Counted from the first letter of the stretch, positions 16,153 to 24,678 are shown. The stretch is 64,000 nucleotides of DNA from Archangium_A sp035910535 (GCA_035910535.1 JAMHXF010000005.1:62001-126000); one strand, 5' to 3'. Program-made: numbers and translations. Notes: a model not told the origin generated them from the sequence alone.

Positions 16153-17550
16153 TCAGTGCAGCGGCGCTTCGACCAGCTCGATGCGTCGCCACGCCCCTGA
16201 ACGGAACCGCAGGACCACCGCCAGCGCGAGCAGCGCCAGGTAGAAGACCATCCACCCCATGGCGCCAACGTCGCCCCAGTTGAAGTAGCGCACCGCGATG
16301 TAGCTGCCCGGCGCGAACACCAGCCACGCCAGCGCGATGCGCACCACCATGGGGAAGAGCGTGTCGCCTGCGCCGCGCAGTGACTCGGCCACCGTCATGC
16401 CGATGGCGTCGAAGACCTGCCACGCCGCCGAGACCATCAACATACGCGCGCCGATGACGGCGACGTCAGCCGCGCCTTCACCCTGCGCGAACGGCGCGAT
16501 GAGCACCGCCGGCGCCACCACGCACAGCACGCCGACGCTGATCTGCCACGCCATCGCCGTCTTCGCGGTGAGCAACACCACGCCGGGCACCTCGTCTTTG
16601 CGCTGCGCGCCGATGGCCTGCCCCACCAGAATCGCGCCCGCACTCGCGAGGCCCAGCGCCGGCATGAACGAGACCGAGTTGAGCGACATCACCGAGTTCA
16701 TCGCCGCCAGCGCCGCCGTGCCCAGCCCCGCGACCACCACGTTGGCGAAGAACACGTAGGCGCCGAACTCGAAGAGCCAGTTGAAGCCCGACGGCAGCCC
16801 GAAGCGCAGCATGCGGCCGAACTCCGAAGCCGAGAGCTTCGCGCGCGTGCCCGGCGGCGCGTCGTTCAGGAAGAAAACGAAGAAGCCAATGAAGGCGACC
16901 CCCGACGCCAGCGAGCTCGCCAACGCCGACCCGGAGACGCCCATGGCCGGCGCGCCGAAGCGCCCGTCGATGAGCACCCAGTTGCCGATGACGTTGAGCA
17001 CCATGGCGATGAGGTTGGCCACCATGCCGGGCCGCGTGCGCCCCAGGCCGCCGTAGTAGTTGCTCAGCGCTTCGACGCCGATGGCCGCGCCGCCCGAGAG
17101 CAGGCGAATGCGCATGTAGCCGCCCATGAGGTGCCGCACCTCAGGCGTGTACGGGAACGTCGCGAGCACGCCGTCGACCGCGGGCCACGCCGCGAAGCAG
17201 GCGAGCTGCGTGAGCGCGGCGACGAGCAGGCCGTACCAACCGAACCTCCGCGCGCCCTCGAGGTCGCCCTTGCCGAAGAACTGGCTGGCGAAGCTCTGCA
17301 CGATGAAGGTGATGCCCATGGGCAAAATCATCACCGTGAAGGTGTTCATGCCTCCGGTGGCCGTCGACGCGAGCGCGGCTGCGCCGAGGTGCGCCACCAT
17401 CAACGTGTCTGAGAGGCCGATGACGGTCTGGCTCGCGCGGCCGATGACGATGGGCCACGCCAGCGTCAGCAGGCTGCGAAGAGTTGCGCGTTGATGAGGG
17501 GCTTGCACGGGGCTTCCGGAGACGTACGCATCAAGCACGACTGACGGCAC
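16153..17550 (-). CDS. MATE-family multidrug/Na+ antiporter
   Basis: This 465-residue membrane protein has about twelve helices in two related halves, typical of MATE exporters. The N-terminal half begins LLTLAWPIVIGRASQTVIGL and SDTLMVAHLGAAALAS; the second half has FGLPSGFNWLFEFGAYVFF and LASAGAILVGQAIGA. Such pumps export cationic drugs or metabolites using Na+ or H+ gradients. The GTG start is three bases after the DUF1636 stop codon, so the two are probably co-translated. Confidence 0.92.
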   Translation of the reverse strand: MPSVVLDAYVSGSPVQAPHQRATLRSLLTLAWPIVIGRASQTVIGLSDTLMVAHLGAAALASTATGGMNTFTVMILPMGITFIVQSFASQFFGKGDLEGARRFGWYGLLVAALTQLACFAAWPAVDGVLATFPYTPEVRHLMGGYMRIRLLSGGAAIGVEALSNYYGGLGRTRPGMVANLIAMVLNVIGNWVLIDGRFGAPAMGVSGSALASSLASGVAFIGFFVFFLNDAPPGTRAKLSASEFGRMLRFGLPSGFNWLFEFGAYVFFANVVVAGLGTAALAAMNSVMSLNSVSFMPALGLASAGAILVGQAIGAQRKDEVPGVVLLTAKTAMAWQISVGVLCVVAPAVLIAPFAQGEGAADVAVIGARMLMVSAAWQVFDAIGMTVAESLRGAGDTLFPMVVRIALAWLVFAPGSYIAVRYFNWGDVGAMGWMVFYLALLALAVVLRFRSGAWRRIELVEAPLH

Positions 17551-17553
17551 AAG

Positions 17554-17889
17554 TCAGTCGGCAGAGAGCCCCGGCAACAGCCGCTCGGGCAGCTCTTCAC
17601 CCGGCTCGAGCGCGGCGTAGGCCTTCGCGGCGAGCACCACGGCTTCGACTTCTTTGACGGCGTGCACTTCGGTGCGCGTGTACGTCGAGCGCTTCTTGCC
17701 TTCGAACATCACGTTGCACGGCGAGCGACACAGCGACAGGCACTTCACGTCGTCGACGTCGAAGACGTCTTTGAGGTCGAGCTGTTTGCGCAGCTTCTTG
17801 ACGCTCTCGTACAGCAGCTGCCCGTCGCCGCGCGCTCGCTCGTCGTCGTCTTCACAACGTCGGCAGATGGAGACGAGGACCTTGCTCAT
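17554..17889 (-). CDS. DUF1636 predicted metal-binding protein
   Basis: This 111-residue protein has an N-terminal VSICRRCEDDDE (C-x2-C) and a middle VKCLSLCRSPCNVMFEG (C-x3-C-x3-C), matching DUF1636, a thioredoxin-like family predicted to bind an iron-sulfur cluster or metal. It lies between rpmB and a MATE exporter on the same strand. A hairpin separates it from rpmB, so it may be read either as part of that operon or from its own promoter. Confidence 0.82.
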   Translation of the reverse strand: MSKVLVSICRRCEDDDERARGDGQLLYESVKKLRKQLDLKDVFDVDDVKCLSLCRSPCNVMFEGKKRSTYTRTEVHAVKEVEAVVLAAKAYAALEPGEELPERLLPGLSAD

Positions 17890-17912
17890 GACAGGGACTC
17901 AAGAAACACCAC

Positions 17913-17949
17913 GGGCCGCGCCCTCGATGCAACCGAGGAGACGCGGCCC
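17913..17949 (-). terminator. strong hairpin between rpmB and DUF1636
   Basis: GGGCCGCG (17913-17920) pairs with CGCGGCCC (17942-17949). An inner CCTCG/CGAGG stem encloses a seven-base loop. On the minus strand it is followed by a modest T-rich stretch (GTTTCTTG). It could terminate or attenuate the ribosomal protein transcript before DUF1636. Confidence 0.6.
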
Positions 17950-17973
17950 GAAGCCAGCAACGAAGCGGGTTGC

Positions 17974-18207
17974 TTAGATTTCGCCAGCCGACTTCAGCTC
18001 GGCGTACACGCGGTCGATGCCGCGCTTGTTGATGATGCGGAGGCCGTGCGCCGACACGCGCAGGGTGATCCACTTCTTCTCGTTGGCGAGGAAGAAGCGG
18101 TGCTTCTGCAGGTTGGGCAGCGAGCGGGTCTTGGTCTTGTTGTTGGCGTGGCTGACGTTGTTGCCAACCAGAGGGCGCTTACCCGTCACCTGACATACGC
18201 GGGACAT
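17974..18207 (-). CDS. rpmB: 50S ribosomal protein L28
   Basis: This 77-residue protein closely matches L28: MSRVCQVTGKRP at the N-terminus, SHANNKTKTR, and LRVSAHGLRIINKRGIDRVY. It has a single cysteine, so it is the cysteine-poor, zinc-independent form, as in Escherichia coli. AAGGAG precedes the ATG. It lies 22 bases downstream of rpsN, outside any large ribosomal operon. Confidence 0.97.
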   Translation of the reverse strand: MSRVCQVTGKRPLVGNNVSHANNKTKTRSLPNLQKHRFFLANEKKWITLRVSAHGLRIINKRGIDRVYAELKSAGEI

Positions 18208-18229
18208 AGTGTTCTCCTTCGCTTTCTTG

Positions 18230-18535
18230 TTACCAGCTCGCCTTGACGACGCCGGTGAGCTCGCCCGCCAACGCCTTGTCGCGGAACTGCATGCGCGACA
18301 GACCGAACTTGCGGAGGTTGCCGCGGGGACGACCCGTCACCACACAACGGAGCGTCACACGGATGGGGTTCGCGTCGCGGGGCTGCTTCGCGAGCGCAAT
18401 CAACGCCGCCGCACGGTCTTCACCAGACGTCGCGGGGTTCTTGATGGTGGCCTTGAGCGCCTTGCGGCGGGCCGCGTACTTCGCGACCACCTGCTTGCGC
18501 TGCTCATTCTTCAGAACTGAGGACGTCTTCGCCAT
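18230..18535 (-). CDS. rpsN: 30S ribosomal protein S14, long zinc-independent form
   Basis: From ATG 18535 this is a 101-residue S14 with CVVTGRPRGNLRKFGLSR and the C-terminal KKASW-like VVKASW. It is the long form without the zinc-binding C-x2-C pairs of the short 61-residue type. Its separation from the main ribosomal cluster and pairing with a cysteine-poor L28 resemble zinc-starvation paralogue pairs. Whether the genome also has a short zinc S14 cannot be told from this window. A palindromic control region lies upstream. Confidence 0.95.
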   Translation of the reverse strand: MAKTSSVLKNEQRKQVVAKYAARRKALKATIKNPATSGEDRAAALIALAKQPRDANPIRVTLRCVVTGRPRGNLRKFGLSRMQFRDKALAGELTGVVKASW

Positions 18536-18588
18536 TTCGGATGACCTACGGAAAAAGGGAGGCGCTCCATACACACAACCCCCGGTCG

Positions 18589-18627
18589 CGATCAAGTTGA
18601 TCGAGGTGGAACGTTGCTTTTCGATCA
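18589..18627. promoter_or_regulatory. palindromic operator candidate upstream of rpsN
   Basis: CGATCAA-G-TTGATCG (18589-18603) is a perfect seven-base inverted repeat around one base. A further TCGATCA lies at 18621-18627. On the minus strand the palindrome overlaps a possible -35 TTGATC, 18 bases before TATGGA. It lies between rpsN (leftward) and the basic orphan gene (rightward), so it may control both. Confidence 0.55.
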
Positions 18628-18654
18628 GAACCTGAGGCATACGCGGCCCCCACT

Positions 18655-19047
18655 ATGGGCACTTTCGAGACCTTCCTGTCCTCCAAGGGCATCACCGCGA
18701 AGCACATCGCCATCACCAGCAGCCGCATCGAGACCTTCGACGAGACCTCGCGCTCGTTGATGGGCAAGCGCTGGAAGAAGCGCACCAACAAAGAGACGGC
18801 GACCAAGAAGTACGCCGAGCTCGACATCGGCAAGCCGGCGCAGCAGGGCCGTGGCATCTCCGAGAAGCAGGTCGTCGCCGCGTCGAAGGACGTCGCCGTG
18901 CCCCGCAAGGCGCGCAGCAAGATCCTCAAGGCCGTCAACGCCATCCTCGTGAAGAAGGGCCAGACGGCCGTCGACATGAAGGCGCTCTTCGAAGGCACCA
19001 AGGCGCGCGCTGGCAAGAAGCCCGCCGTCGCCGACAAGAAGAAGTAA
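18655..19047 (+). CDS. basic orphan protein, unknown function
   Basis: This 130-residue protein is strongly basic, with the charge concentrated in the middle (GKRWKKRTNKETATKKYAEL) and at the Lys-rich tail (GKKPAVADKKK). No family was recognised. The composition suggests nucleic acid or ribosome binding, but that is inference. The ATG has no clear ribosome site. It is divergent from rpsN across a palindrome and is followed by a long GC-rich hairpin. Confidence 0.6.
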   Translation: MGTFETFLSSKGITAKHIAITSSRIETFDETSRSLMGKRWKKRTNKETATKKYAELDIGKPAQQGRGISEKQVVAASKDVAVPRKARSKILKAVNAILVKKGQTAVDMKALFEGTKARAGKKPAVADKKK

Positions 19048-19076
19048 GTCGCAGTTCTCTCGAGAGCTCGCGCTCA

Positions 19077-19114
19077 CGGCCCCGCGACGGTCCTCTGGTG
19101 GACCCGCGGGGCCG
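19077..19114 (+). terminator. long GC-rich hairpin
   Basis: CGGCCCCGCG (19077-19086) pairs perfectly with CGCGGGGCCG (19105-19114). Inside is a GGTCC/GGACC stem with a six-base loop. It lies 30 bases after the orphan gene stop and before the next lipoprotein. There is no T-tract, so it may be a U-less terminator or an RNA-stabilising structure. Confidence 0.6.
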
Positions 19115-19137
19115 AGTCGTGCCCGGAATGAGGCGTC

Positions 19138-19368
19138 ATGAAGCGTGCGGCCTTTCTTTTGTCGGTGCTCTCGTCGTGCGCGACGTTGAACACCGCCGGC
19201 ATGAGCGACTCGTGCCGCAACCTCTACAACAGCTGTCTGAGCAACTGCCCCACCGCCGACGCGAGTCGTCGCGTGCCGCCGGGGCCGAGCCTGAACAGCA
19301 CGCAGCCCATGGCCGACGTCGCTCAATGCACCAACCGGTGCAACGAGCAGGCGAAGAAGTGTGAGTGA
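19138..19368 (+). CDS. small Cys-rich lipoprotein
   Basis: This 76-residue protein has a signal peptide ending in LSVLSSC, a likely lipobox. The mature part has two paired-cysteine segments, DSCRNLYNSCLSNC and CTNRCNEQAKKC, that could form disulfides. GAGG lies upstream of the ATG. Its 3' end overlaps the MFS exporter start by eight bases, so it may be translationally coupled to the exporter. No family was recognised. Confidence 0.65.
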   Translation: MKRAAFLLSVLSSCATLNTAGMSDSCRNLYNSCLSNCPTADASRRVPPGPSLNSTQPMADVAQCTNRCNEQAKKCE

Positions 19369-21358
19369 GCTGACCCGCCGCGAAAAGCTGCAGGCGCTCG
19401 CGGGCATGTTGCTGGCGATGTTCCTCGCGGCGCTCGACCAGACCGTCGTCGCCACCGCCGGCCCCGACATGCAGCGCACGCTCTCGATGGACGCGTCGCT
19501 CTACTCGTGGATTACGACGGCCTACCTCGTGAGCTCGACTGTGCTGGTGCCGGTGTACGGCAAGCTCTCCGACGTCTTCGGGCGCAAGAAGGTCGTCGTC
19601 TTCGGCGTGGTGGTCTTCGTCGCGGCCTCGGCGCTGTGCGGCCTGGCGCAGACCTCGAGCCAGCTCATCGCGTTTCGTGCGCTGCAGGGCGTGGGTTCAG
19701 CGTCGATCTTCACCTCGGCCTTCGCCGTCGTCGCCGACCTCTTTCCTCCGTCGGAGCGCGGCAAATACTCGGGCCTCTTCGGCGCGGTCTTCGGCGTCAG
19801 CTCGCTCGTCGGCCCACTGCTGGGCGGCTTCATCACCGACCACTTCGGCTGGCACTGGGTCTTCTTCATCAACCTGCCGCTCGGGGCGCTCGCGCTCACC
19901 TTCATTCTGTTGCGCATGCCGCCGCTCAAGCCGGTGCTCACGCACAAGCCCCACGTCGACGTTCCCGGCGCCGCGCTGCTCGCGTTCGGCGTGGTGCCGT
20001 TGCTCATCGCGCTCACGCTGGGGCGCCCTGAAGTTCGCCCCGGCGAGCTCGGCTACCTGTGGAGCGACTGGCATGTGCTGTCGCTGTTCGCCGTGGCGCT
20101 CTTCGGCCTGGTGGGCTTCGTGTGGTGGCAGCTGCGCGTGAAAGAGCCGCTCGTCGACCTGCGCCTGTTCCGCAACCCGACCGTCGCGCTCGGCAGCGCG
20201 GCGTCGTTCTTGATGGGCGGCGCGTTCCTGACGCCCATGGTCTTTCTGCCGCTCTTCATGGTGAACGTGGTGGGCGTCACCGCCACGGCGAGCGGGCTGA
20301 CGATTTCTCCACTCGTGCTCGGCGTCGTCGCCGGCAACGTCGCTTCGGGCCAGCTCGTCTCGCGCTTCGGTCGCTACAAGCCGCTCATGCTGGGCAGCCT
20401 GGTGTTGCTCATCGTCGGGTTCCTGGTGATGGCGCTGACGCTGACGCCGTCGAGCACACAGAGCGAAGTGACGGTGAAGATGGTGCTGCTGGGCCTGGGC
20501 CTTGGGCCGTCGGTGCCGCTGTACACCATTGCGATTCAGAACTCGGTCGAGCCGCGGCAGCTCGGCGTGACGACCGCGATGGTGACGTTCTTCCGGCAGA
20601 TGGGCTCGACGGTGGGCATCGCGATTGTCGGCAGCCTCTTCGCGCTCACGCTCTCGCAGGAGCTCAACGGCCGACTCGCGGTGGCCACGAAGGGCCTGCC
20701 GCCCGACATGGTGGCGCGCTTCACGCGGGCGCCGGGTTCCATGGAAGAAGGCGCGCCGCTCACCCGCTTCGAGCCTGCGGAGGTGAAGAAGCAGGTCACC
20801 GAGCAGCTCGAGAACGCGCGCGCGCTGGCGGTGCGGGCGCTCGACGGCGAAGCGCTCGCGGTGCAGTTGGTCTCGAGCAGCCCGCTGACGCCTCCCGAAT
20901 TGAAGGAGGCCATCGAAGACGGCGGCGTGAAGCCGAAGGTGCGCGCGCGCTTCACGGTGGTGCGCGCGAAGTTGCGGCGCGCGTCGCAGACGGACGAAGC
21001 GTGGAGCGAGCTGCTGCAACAGCGCGGTGAAATCGTGCTGCCGCTCGAGCGCCCGGTGAATGAGAGCGCGCTGGCGAACCTCGACGCCACGCTCGAAGCG
21101 AGCGCAGAACGCGCGGCCGACGAAGCACACGCCGCAGCCGTGGCGCGCGTGAATGCGCAAGTCGAAGAACAGAAGCCCCTGCTCTTCGCGACGATTGACG
21201 CTGTCGGCCTCGGGCTGCGCGAAGGCTTCACCGAGGCCACGTTGATGGTCTACCGGCTCGCGTTGGTGCTGGCGGTGTTTGCGCTGCTCGTCACCCTGCC
21301 GCTGCCGCAGTTGCCGTTGCGCACCACGTTGAGCGCGCTGCCTCCCGTCGCGGAGTGA
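19361..21358 (+). CDS. MFS drug exporter, DHA2 (EmrB/QacA) type
   Basis: This 665-residue membrane protein begins at GTG 19361. It has the MFS motif A (GKLSDVFGRKK), the early ALDQTVVATAGP of DHA2 exporters and motif C-like GPLLGGFI. About 13 helices lie before residue 440. A hydrophilic insertion of about 180 residues (about 445-625) precedes a final helix (LALVLAVFALLVTLPLP). Proton-driven drug or metabolite efflux is expected. The large loop before the last helix is longer than in typical EmrB. Confidence 0.9.
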   Translation: MSELTRREKLQALAGMLLAMFLAALDQTVVATAGPDMQRTLSMDASLYSWITTAYLVSSTVLVPVYGKLSDVFGRKKVVVFGVVVFVAASALCGLAQTSSQLIAFRALQGVGSASIFTSAFAVVADLFPPSERGKYSGLFGAVFGVSSLVGPLLGGFITDHFGWHWVFFINLPLGALALTFILLRMPPLKPVLTHKPHVDVPGAALLAFGVVPLLIALTLGRPEVRPGELGYLWSDWHVLSLFAVALFGLVGFVWWQLRVKEPLVDLRLFRNPTVALGSAASFLMGGAFLTPMVFLPLFMVNVVGVTATASGLTISPLVLGVVAGNVASGQLVSRFGRYKPLMLGSLVLLIVGFLVMALTLTPSSTQSEVTVKMVLLGLGLGPSVPLYTIAIQNSVEPRQLGVTTAMVTFFRQMGSTVGIAIVGSLFALTLSQELNGRLAVATKGLPPDMVARFTRAPGSMEEGAPLTRFEPAEVKKQVTEQLENARALAVRALDGEALAVQLVSSSPLTPPELKEAIEDGGVKPKVRARFTVVRAKLRRASQTDEAWSELLQQRGEIVLPLERPVNESALANLDATLEASAERAADEAHAAAVARVNAQVEEQKPLLFATIDAVGLGLREGFTEATLMVYRLALVLAVFALLVTLPLPQLPLRTTLSALPPVAE

Positions 21359-21491
21359 GGCGTCGTCGCACCGCCGCGCACAAACACAGCCATGGCGCTG
21401 CACTGCGCCGGTAACGATTCGTTTCAACCGCAAGCAAACGACAAGACGTACAGCGCGGCGCGCGGGTGACGCTGCGTAGAGTTCGCCGCTC

Positions 21492-22130
21492 ATGCTCGGT
21501 TTTGGAAAAGCCACGCCGTTCGACCGCGACGCGACGCTGCGCAAGGCCGAGGACTTTCGCAGCAAGAAGAAACCGAAGAAGGCCATCGCCGAGCTCGAGA
21601 AAATCATCAAAGCCGACCCGCGCGACGCAGCCGCGCACGCGAAGCTGGGCCCGCTGCTCGTTCAAGTCGGTCAGCCGAAGCGGGCCATCGAGAGCTTCCG
21701 CGTCGCGGCCAATGACCTCGACGCGCGCGGCTTCGCCGACAAGGCGCTCTCGCTGTGGCTGCAAATCGCGCAGACGCAGGTGAGCGACGTCGGCGCGTGG
21801 CAGAAGGTCGCGCAGTTTCACGCCAGCAAAGGGCGCAAGGCCGACGGCGTGAAGGTGCTGCTGCAGGCCGTCGGAGTTCAAGCCGGTAAAGAAGGCCGGG
21901 GGCGCGCGATTCTGCTGCTGCGTGACGCGCTGCTGTTCGACGCACGGCACCTCGAGGCCACGCTGAAGCTCGCGCGGCTGCTCGTGAAAGACGGCCACGA
22001 CGACGAAGCGAAGGCGCTGCTCGAGCACGCGCTCACGTTCTGTGCGGGCCCGGGCCTCAAGCGCGTTCGCAAAGCGCAGTTCACGTTGTTCCCCGGCTTC
22101 AAGAGCCTCTGGCGCTGGCTGCGCGCGTAG
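21492..22130 (+). CDS. TPR-repeat protein
   Basis: This 212-residue protein consists of helix-turn-helix pairs fitting tetratricopeptide repeats, for example KKAIAELEKIIKADPRDAA and KLGPLLVQVGQPKRAIESF. There is no signal peptide. It probably acts as a cytoplasmic scaffold; partners are not indicated. It lies 133 bases after the exporter gene and 17 bases before the dipeptidase gene. Confidence 0.8.
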   Translation: MLGFGKATPFDRDATLRKAEDFRSKKKPKKAIAELEKIIKADPRDAAAHAKLGPLLVQVGQPKRAIESFRVAANDLDARGFADKALSLWLQIAQTQVSDVGAWQKVAQFHASKGRKADGVKVLLQAVGVQAGKEGRGRAILLLRDALLFDARHLEATLKLARLLVKDGHDDEAKALLEHALTFCAGPGLKRVRKAQFTLFPGFKSLWRWLRA

Positions 22131-22147
22131 ACTCGACGTCGACCCGT

Positions 22148-22807
22148 ATGCGCATCGAAGACGACGGAGAGCCGCTGGTGCCGCTCGAGCATGGCGTGGT
22201 GAGCCTCATCTCGCCGCACCCGTACGAAGCGCTCGGTGCGCCGTATGGAAATCATCAACCGTGGTTTCTGCGGCGCTCGGTGCTGCAGCGCCTGCTCGAC
22301 GCCCAGCGACGGCTCGAGCTGGAGCGCGCTGGCTGGCGGCTGCACCTGCTCGACGCGTGGCGACCGCTTGAAGTGCAGGCCTTCATGGTCGCGCACACCG
22401 ACGCGCAGCTGCGCCGTGAAGCACCGGAGCTCGACGACGCGGCCCGACGTGAACGCGTGCTGACCTACTGGGCGCCTCCGAGTGAAGACCCGGCGACACC
22501 ACCGCCACACAGCACCGGCGCGGCGGTGGACCTCACGTTGCTCGCTCCAGACGGCGTGGTGGCCGACATGGGCTCGCCGTTCGACGAGCCGACCGAGCGC
22601 TCGTGGCCTGAACACTTCGTGGACGCGCCCGACGCCCGCGGTCGCGCCGCGCATGCACACCGCCGACTGCTCACGCGCGTGATGCTCGACGCGGGCTTCA
22701 TCGGTCATCGTCAGGAGTGGTGGCACTTCTCGTACGGTGACCGCCAGTGGGCGCGCGAAAACGGGCTCACCGTCGCGCGCTATGGCCGCGCAGCACCAGC
22801 TCGGTGA
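22148..22807 (+). CDS. D-alanyl-D-alanine dipeptidase (VanX/DdpX family)
   Basis: This 219-residue protein shows the M15D zinc-peptidase signature: H-S-T-G-A-A-V-D in PPHSTGAAVDLTL (zinc His and Asp), then the catalytic Glu and zinc His in EWWHFSYGDRQWA. The early LLDAWRPLEVQAFM holds the substrate-binding Arg. The family cleaves D-Ala-D-Ala. No vanH or vanA lies nearby, so a housekeeping or wall-recycling role is more likely than glycopeptide resistance. Its last 41 bases overlap the 3' end of the opposite gene. Confidence 0.9.
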   Translation: MRIEDDGEPLVPLEHGVVSLISPHPYEALGAPYGNHQPWFLRRSVLQRLLDAQRRLELERAGWRLHLLDAWRPLEVQAFMVAHTDAQLRREAPELDDAARRERVLTYWAPPSEDPATPPPHSTGAAVDLTLLAPDGVVADMGSPFDEPTERSWPEHFVDAPDARGRAAHAHRRLLTRVMLDAGFIGHRQEWWHFSYGDRQWARENGLTVARYGRAAPAR

Positions 22808-23882
22808 TTTCCGCGGGAACGCCGAGGCGCATCGGCGGGCCCGAGTGCCCCGTACCGCAGCTCACGTACAGCAACGTGTCGCCGAAGCGCGCGAGCCCCG
22901 AGGCGAGCGGCTGACCGATTCGTGAGAACCAGCGCAGCGGCCACAGCTGGCCACCGTGCGTGTGCCCCGAGAGCTGCAGATCGACTCCGTGCTTCACGGC
23001 TTCGTGAATCGCGCGCGGTTGATGCGCGAGCAGAATCAACGGGCGCGCGTCGTCTCGCCCCGCGACGGCCTTCGCGACGTCGACGCGATGCCCCACGTGA
23101 ACGACCTCGGCCTCATAGTCGTCGATGCCCGCCAGCTGAACGTTGCCCACACCGACGCGCTCGTTGTGCAGCACGCGCAGGCCGAGCCGCTCGAGGTGCG
23201 CACACCATTCGACGGCGCCTGCGTGGTACTCGTGGTTGCCGGTGACGAAGAACACGCCGTGCTTCGCGCGCAGCCCACCGAGCGGCGCGACGTGCGGCGC
23301 CAGGTCTTCGACAGTTCCATCAACGAGGTCACCGGTCACCACCACCACGTCGGCGCCGAGCTGATTCACGGCGCTCACCACGCGCTCGACGAACGCCACG
23401 CCCAGCGTCGGCCCCACGTGCAGGTCGGTGAGCTGCACGACGCGAAAGCCGTCGGCCGAGCGCGCCAACTTCGCCAGCGGCAACTCCACGCGCTTCACGC
23501 GCACCTGACGACCTTCACGCAGCGCAGCCACGCTGGTGAGAGCCGTCAACGCCACGGCGATGCCAGCCGCTGCGCGCGCGCTCACCACGGAAGGCAGCAG
23601 CTCGACCAACGCCACCGCCGCGAGCAGGAACACCGAAACGCCGAGCCACACGGAGAGCGCCGGCATCCACCAGCGAGACCAGCGCCGCGACACGAAGCGA
23701 CTCGCCACGATGCCGACCGGCAAGCTCACCGCGAGCCCGCACCACGCCACCGTCAGCGCGCGCTCGACCCCCAACGGAAAGGCCACGTCTCGAATCAGGC
23801 GCGCCCACACGTACGAGTACGCGCTCACGAGCAGGCCGACGCCGAACACCAGGTACAGCAACGGAGAGAGCCAGCGCTTCAT
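22767..23882 (-). CDS. membrane metallophosphoesterase
   Basis: From ATG 23882 this is a 371-residue protein. About four N-terminal membrane helices (about 1-125) precede a calcineurin-like phosphoesterase domain with LTDLHVGPT (metal D and H), VVTGDLVDG (GD), FFVTGNHEYHAG (GNHE) and LSGHTHGGQLWP (GHTH). The layout matches bacterial YaeI/UDP-diacylglucosamine-type transmembrane phosphoesterases. The substrate is unknown. It starts seven bases after the SDR stop codon. Confidence 0.88.
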   Translation of the reverse strand: MKRWLSPLLYLVFGVGLLVSAYSYVWARLIRDVAFPLGVERALTVAWCGLAVSLPVGIVASRFVSRRWSRWWMPALSVWLGVSVFLLAAVALVELLPSVVSARAAAGIAVALTALTSVAALREGRQVRVKRVELPLAKLARSADGFRVVQLTDLHVGPTLGVAFVERVVSAVNQLGADVVVVTGDLVDGTVEDLAPHVAPLGGLRAKHGVFFVTGNHEYHAGAVEWCAHLERLGLRVLHNERVGVGNVQLAGIDDYEAEVVHVGHRVDVAKAVAGRDDARPLILLAHQPRAIHEAVKHGVDLQLSGHTHGGQLWPLRWFSRIGQPLASGLARFGDTLLYVSCGTGHSGPPMRLGVPAEITELVLRGHSARR

Positions 23883-23889
23883 GGCGGCC

Positions 23890-24669
23890 TCAGCGTGACT
23901 GCGCGAGCGCGACGGCGTCAGCGCCTGCGGGGAACCGAAGCTGCGCCGTCGTGTCATTCGCGGCGCGCCACACCGCCTCCGCCACGTCGCTCGGCTGCGT
24001 CACCACCGACGGCTGACCGAGCGACGAGAAGATGCGCTGCGCGAGCGGCGCGTACGGCTGTGGGAGCAGGCCGGTCATGCGCGCGGCCCCGTTGCTCGTG
24101 AAGCTCGTATTCGGGCCGTAGCCGGGCTGCACCAGCTTCACGCGCACGTCGAACTCCGCGAGCTCGAACGCGAGCGACGCCGTGAAGCCCTCGATGGCGT
24201 GCTTGCTCGCCGCGTAGACCGCCACCAGCGGCATGGGCACCAACGTCGCGCTCGAGGTGACGTTGACGATGACGCCCGCCTTGCGCGCGCGGAGGCCGGG
24301 AATCACGGCCTGCGTCACCGCCAGCACACCGAAGGTGTTGGTCTCGAAGACCTCGCGCACCGTCGACATGGGCGTCGCCTCGAAGGCGCCGAGCAACCCG
24401 ATGCCCGCGTTGTTGACGAGCACGTCGATGGGCCCGACCTGCGTCACGGCGGCGGCGATGCTCTCGGGCTTCGTCACGTCGAGCGCGACGACGCGAAGCC
24501 GGTCTGACGTCGGGAGCGCGTCGGGGCGCGGCGTGCGCATGGTGGCGACGACGTTCCACCCTCGCGCGTGAAAGGAGCGCGCGGTCTCGAGGCCGTAGCC
24601 CGACGAGCACCCGGTGATGAGCACGGTCTTCCTGACAACGGCCTCGGCCTCTGAGTTCACCTTGTCCAT
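23890..24669 (-). CDS. short-chain dehydrogenase/reductase
   Basis: From ATG 24669 this is a 259-residue SDR. It has the nucleotide-binding TGCSSGYGLE, the D in VVALDVTK, NNAG, the catalytic Ser in NVTSSATL and YAASK (Tyr and Lys). The first-strand pattern favours NADP(H). The substrate cannot be told. It is divergent from an AraC regulator across a gap with inverted repeats, so expression is probably under that regulator. Confidence 0.92.
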   Translation of the reverse strand: MDKVNSEAEAVVRKTVLITGCSSGYGLETARSFHARGWNVVATMRTPRPDALPTSDRLRVVALDVTKPESIAAAVTQVGPIDVLVNNAGIGLLGAFEATPMSTVREVFETNTFGVLAVTQAVIPGLRARKAGVIVNVTSSATLVPMPLVAVYAASKHAIEGFTASLAFELAEFDVRVKLVQPGYGPNTSFTSNGAARMTGLLPQPYAPLAQRIFSSLGQPSVVTQPSDVAEAVWRAANDTTAQLRFPAGADAVALAQSR

Positions 24670-24678
24670 GAAAGACAA

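Noticed and set aside
19697..21610. Minus-strand open frame of about 637 codons under the exporter gene
   Set aside because: The opposite strand encodes a clear DHA2 exporter; the antisense protein is Gln/Arg-rich with no domain.
22148..22807. Glycopeptide-resistance role for the D-Ala-D-Ala dipeptidase
   Set aside because: The enzyme family fits, but there is no VanH, VanA or two-component system nearby, so resistance cannot be claimed.
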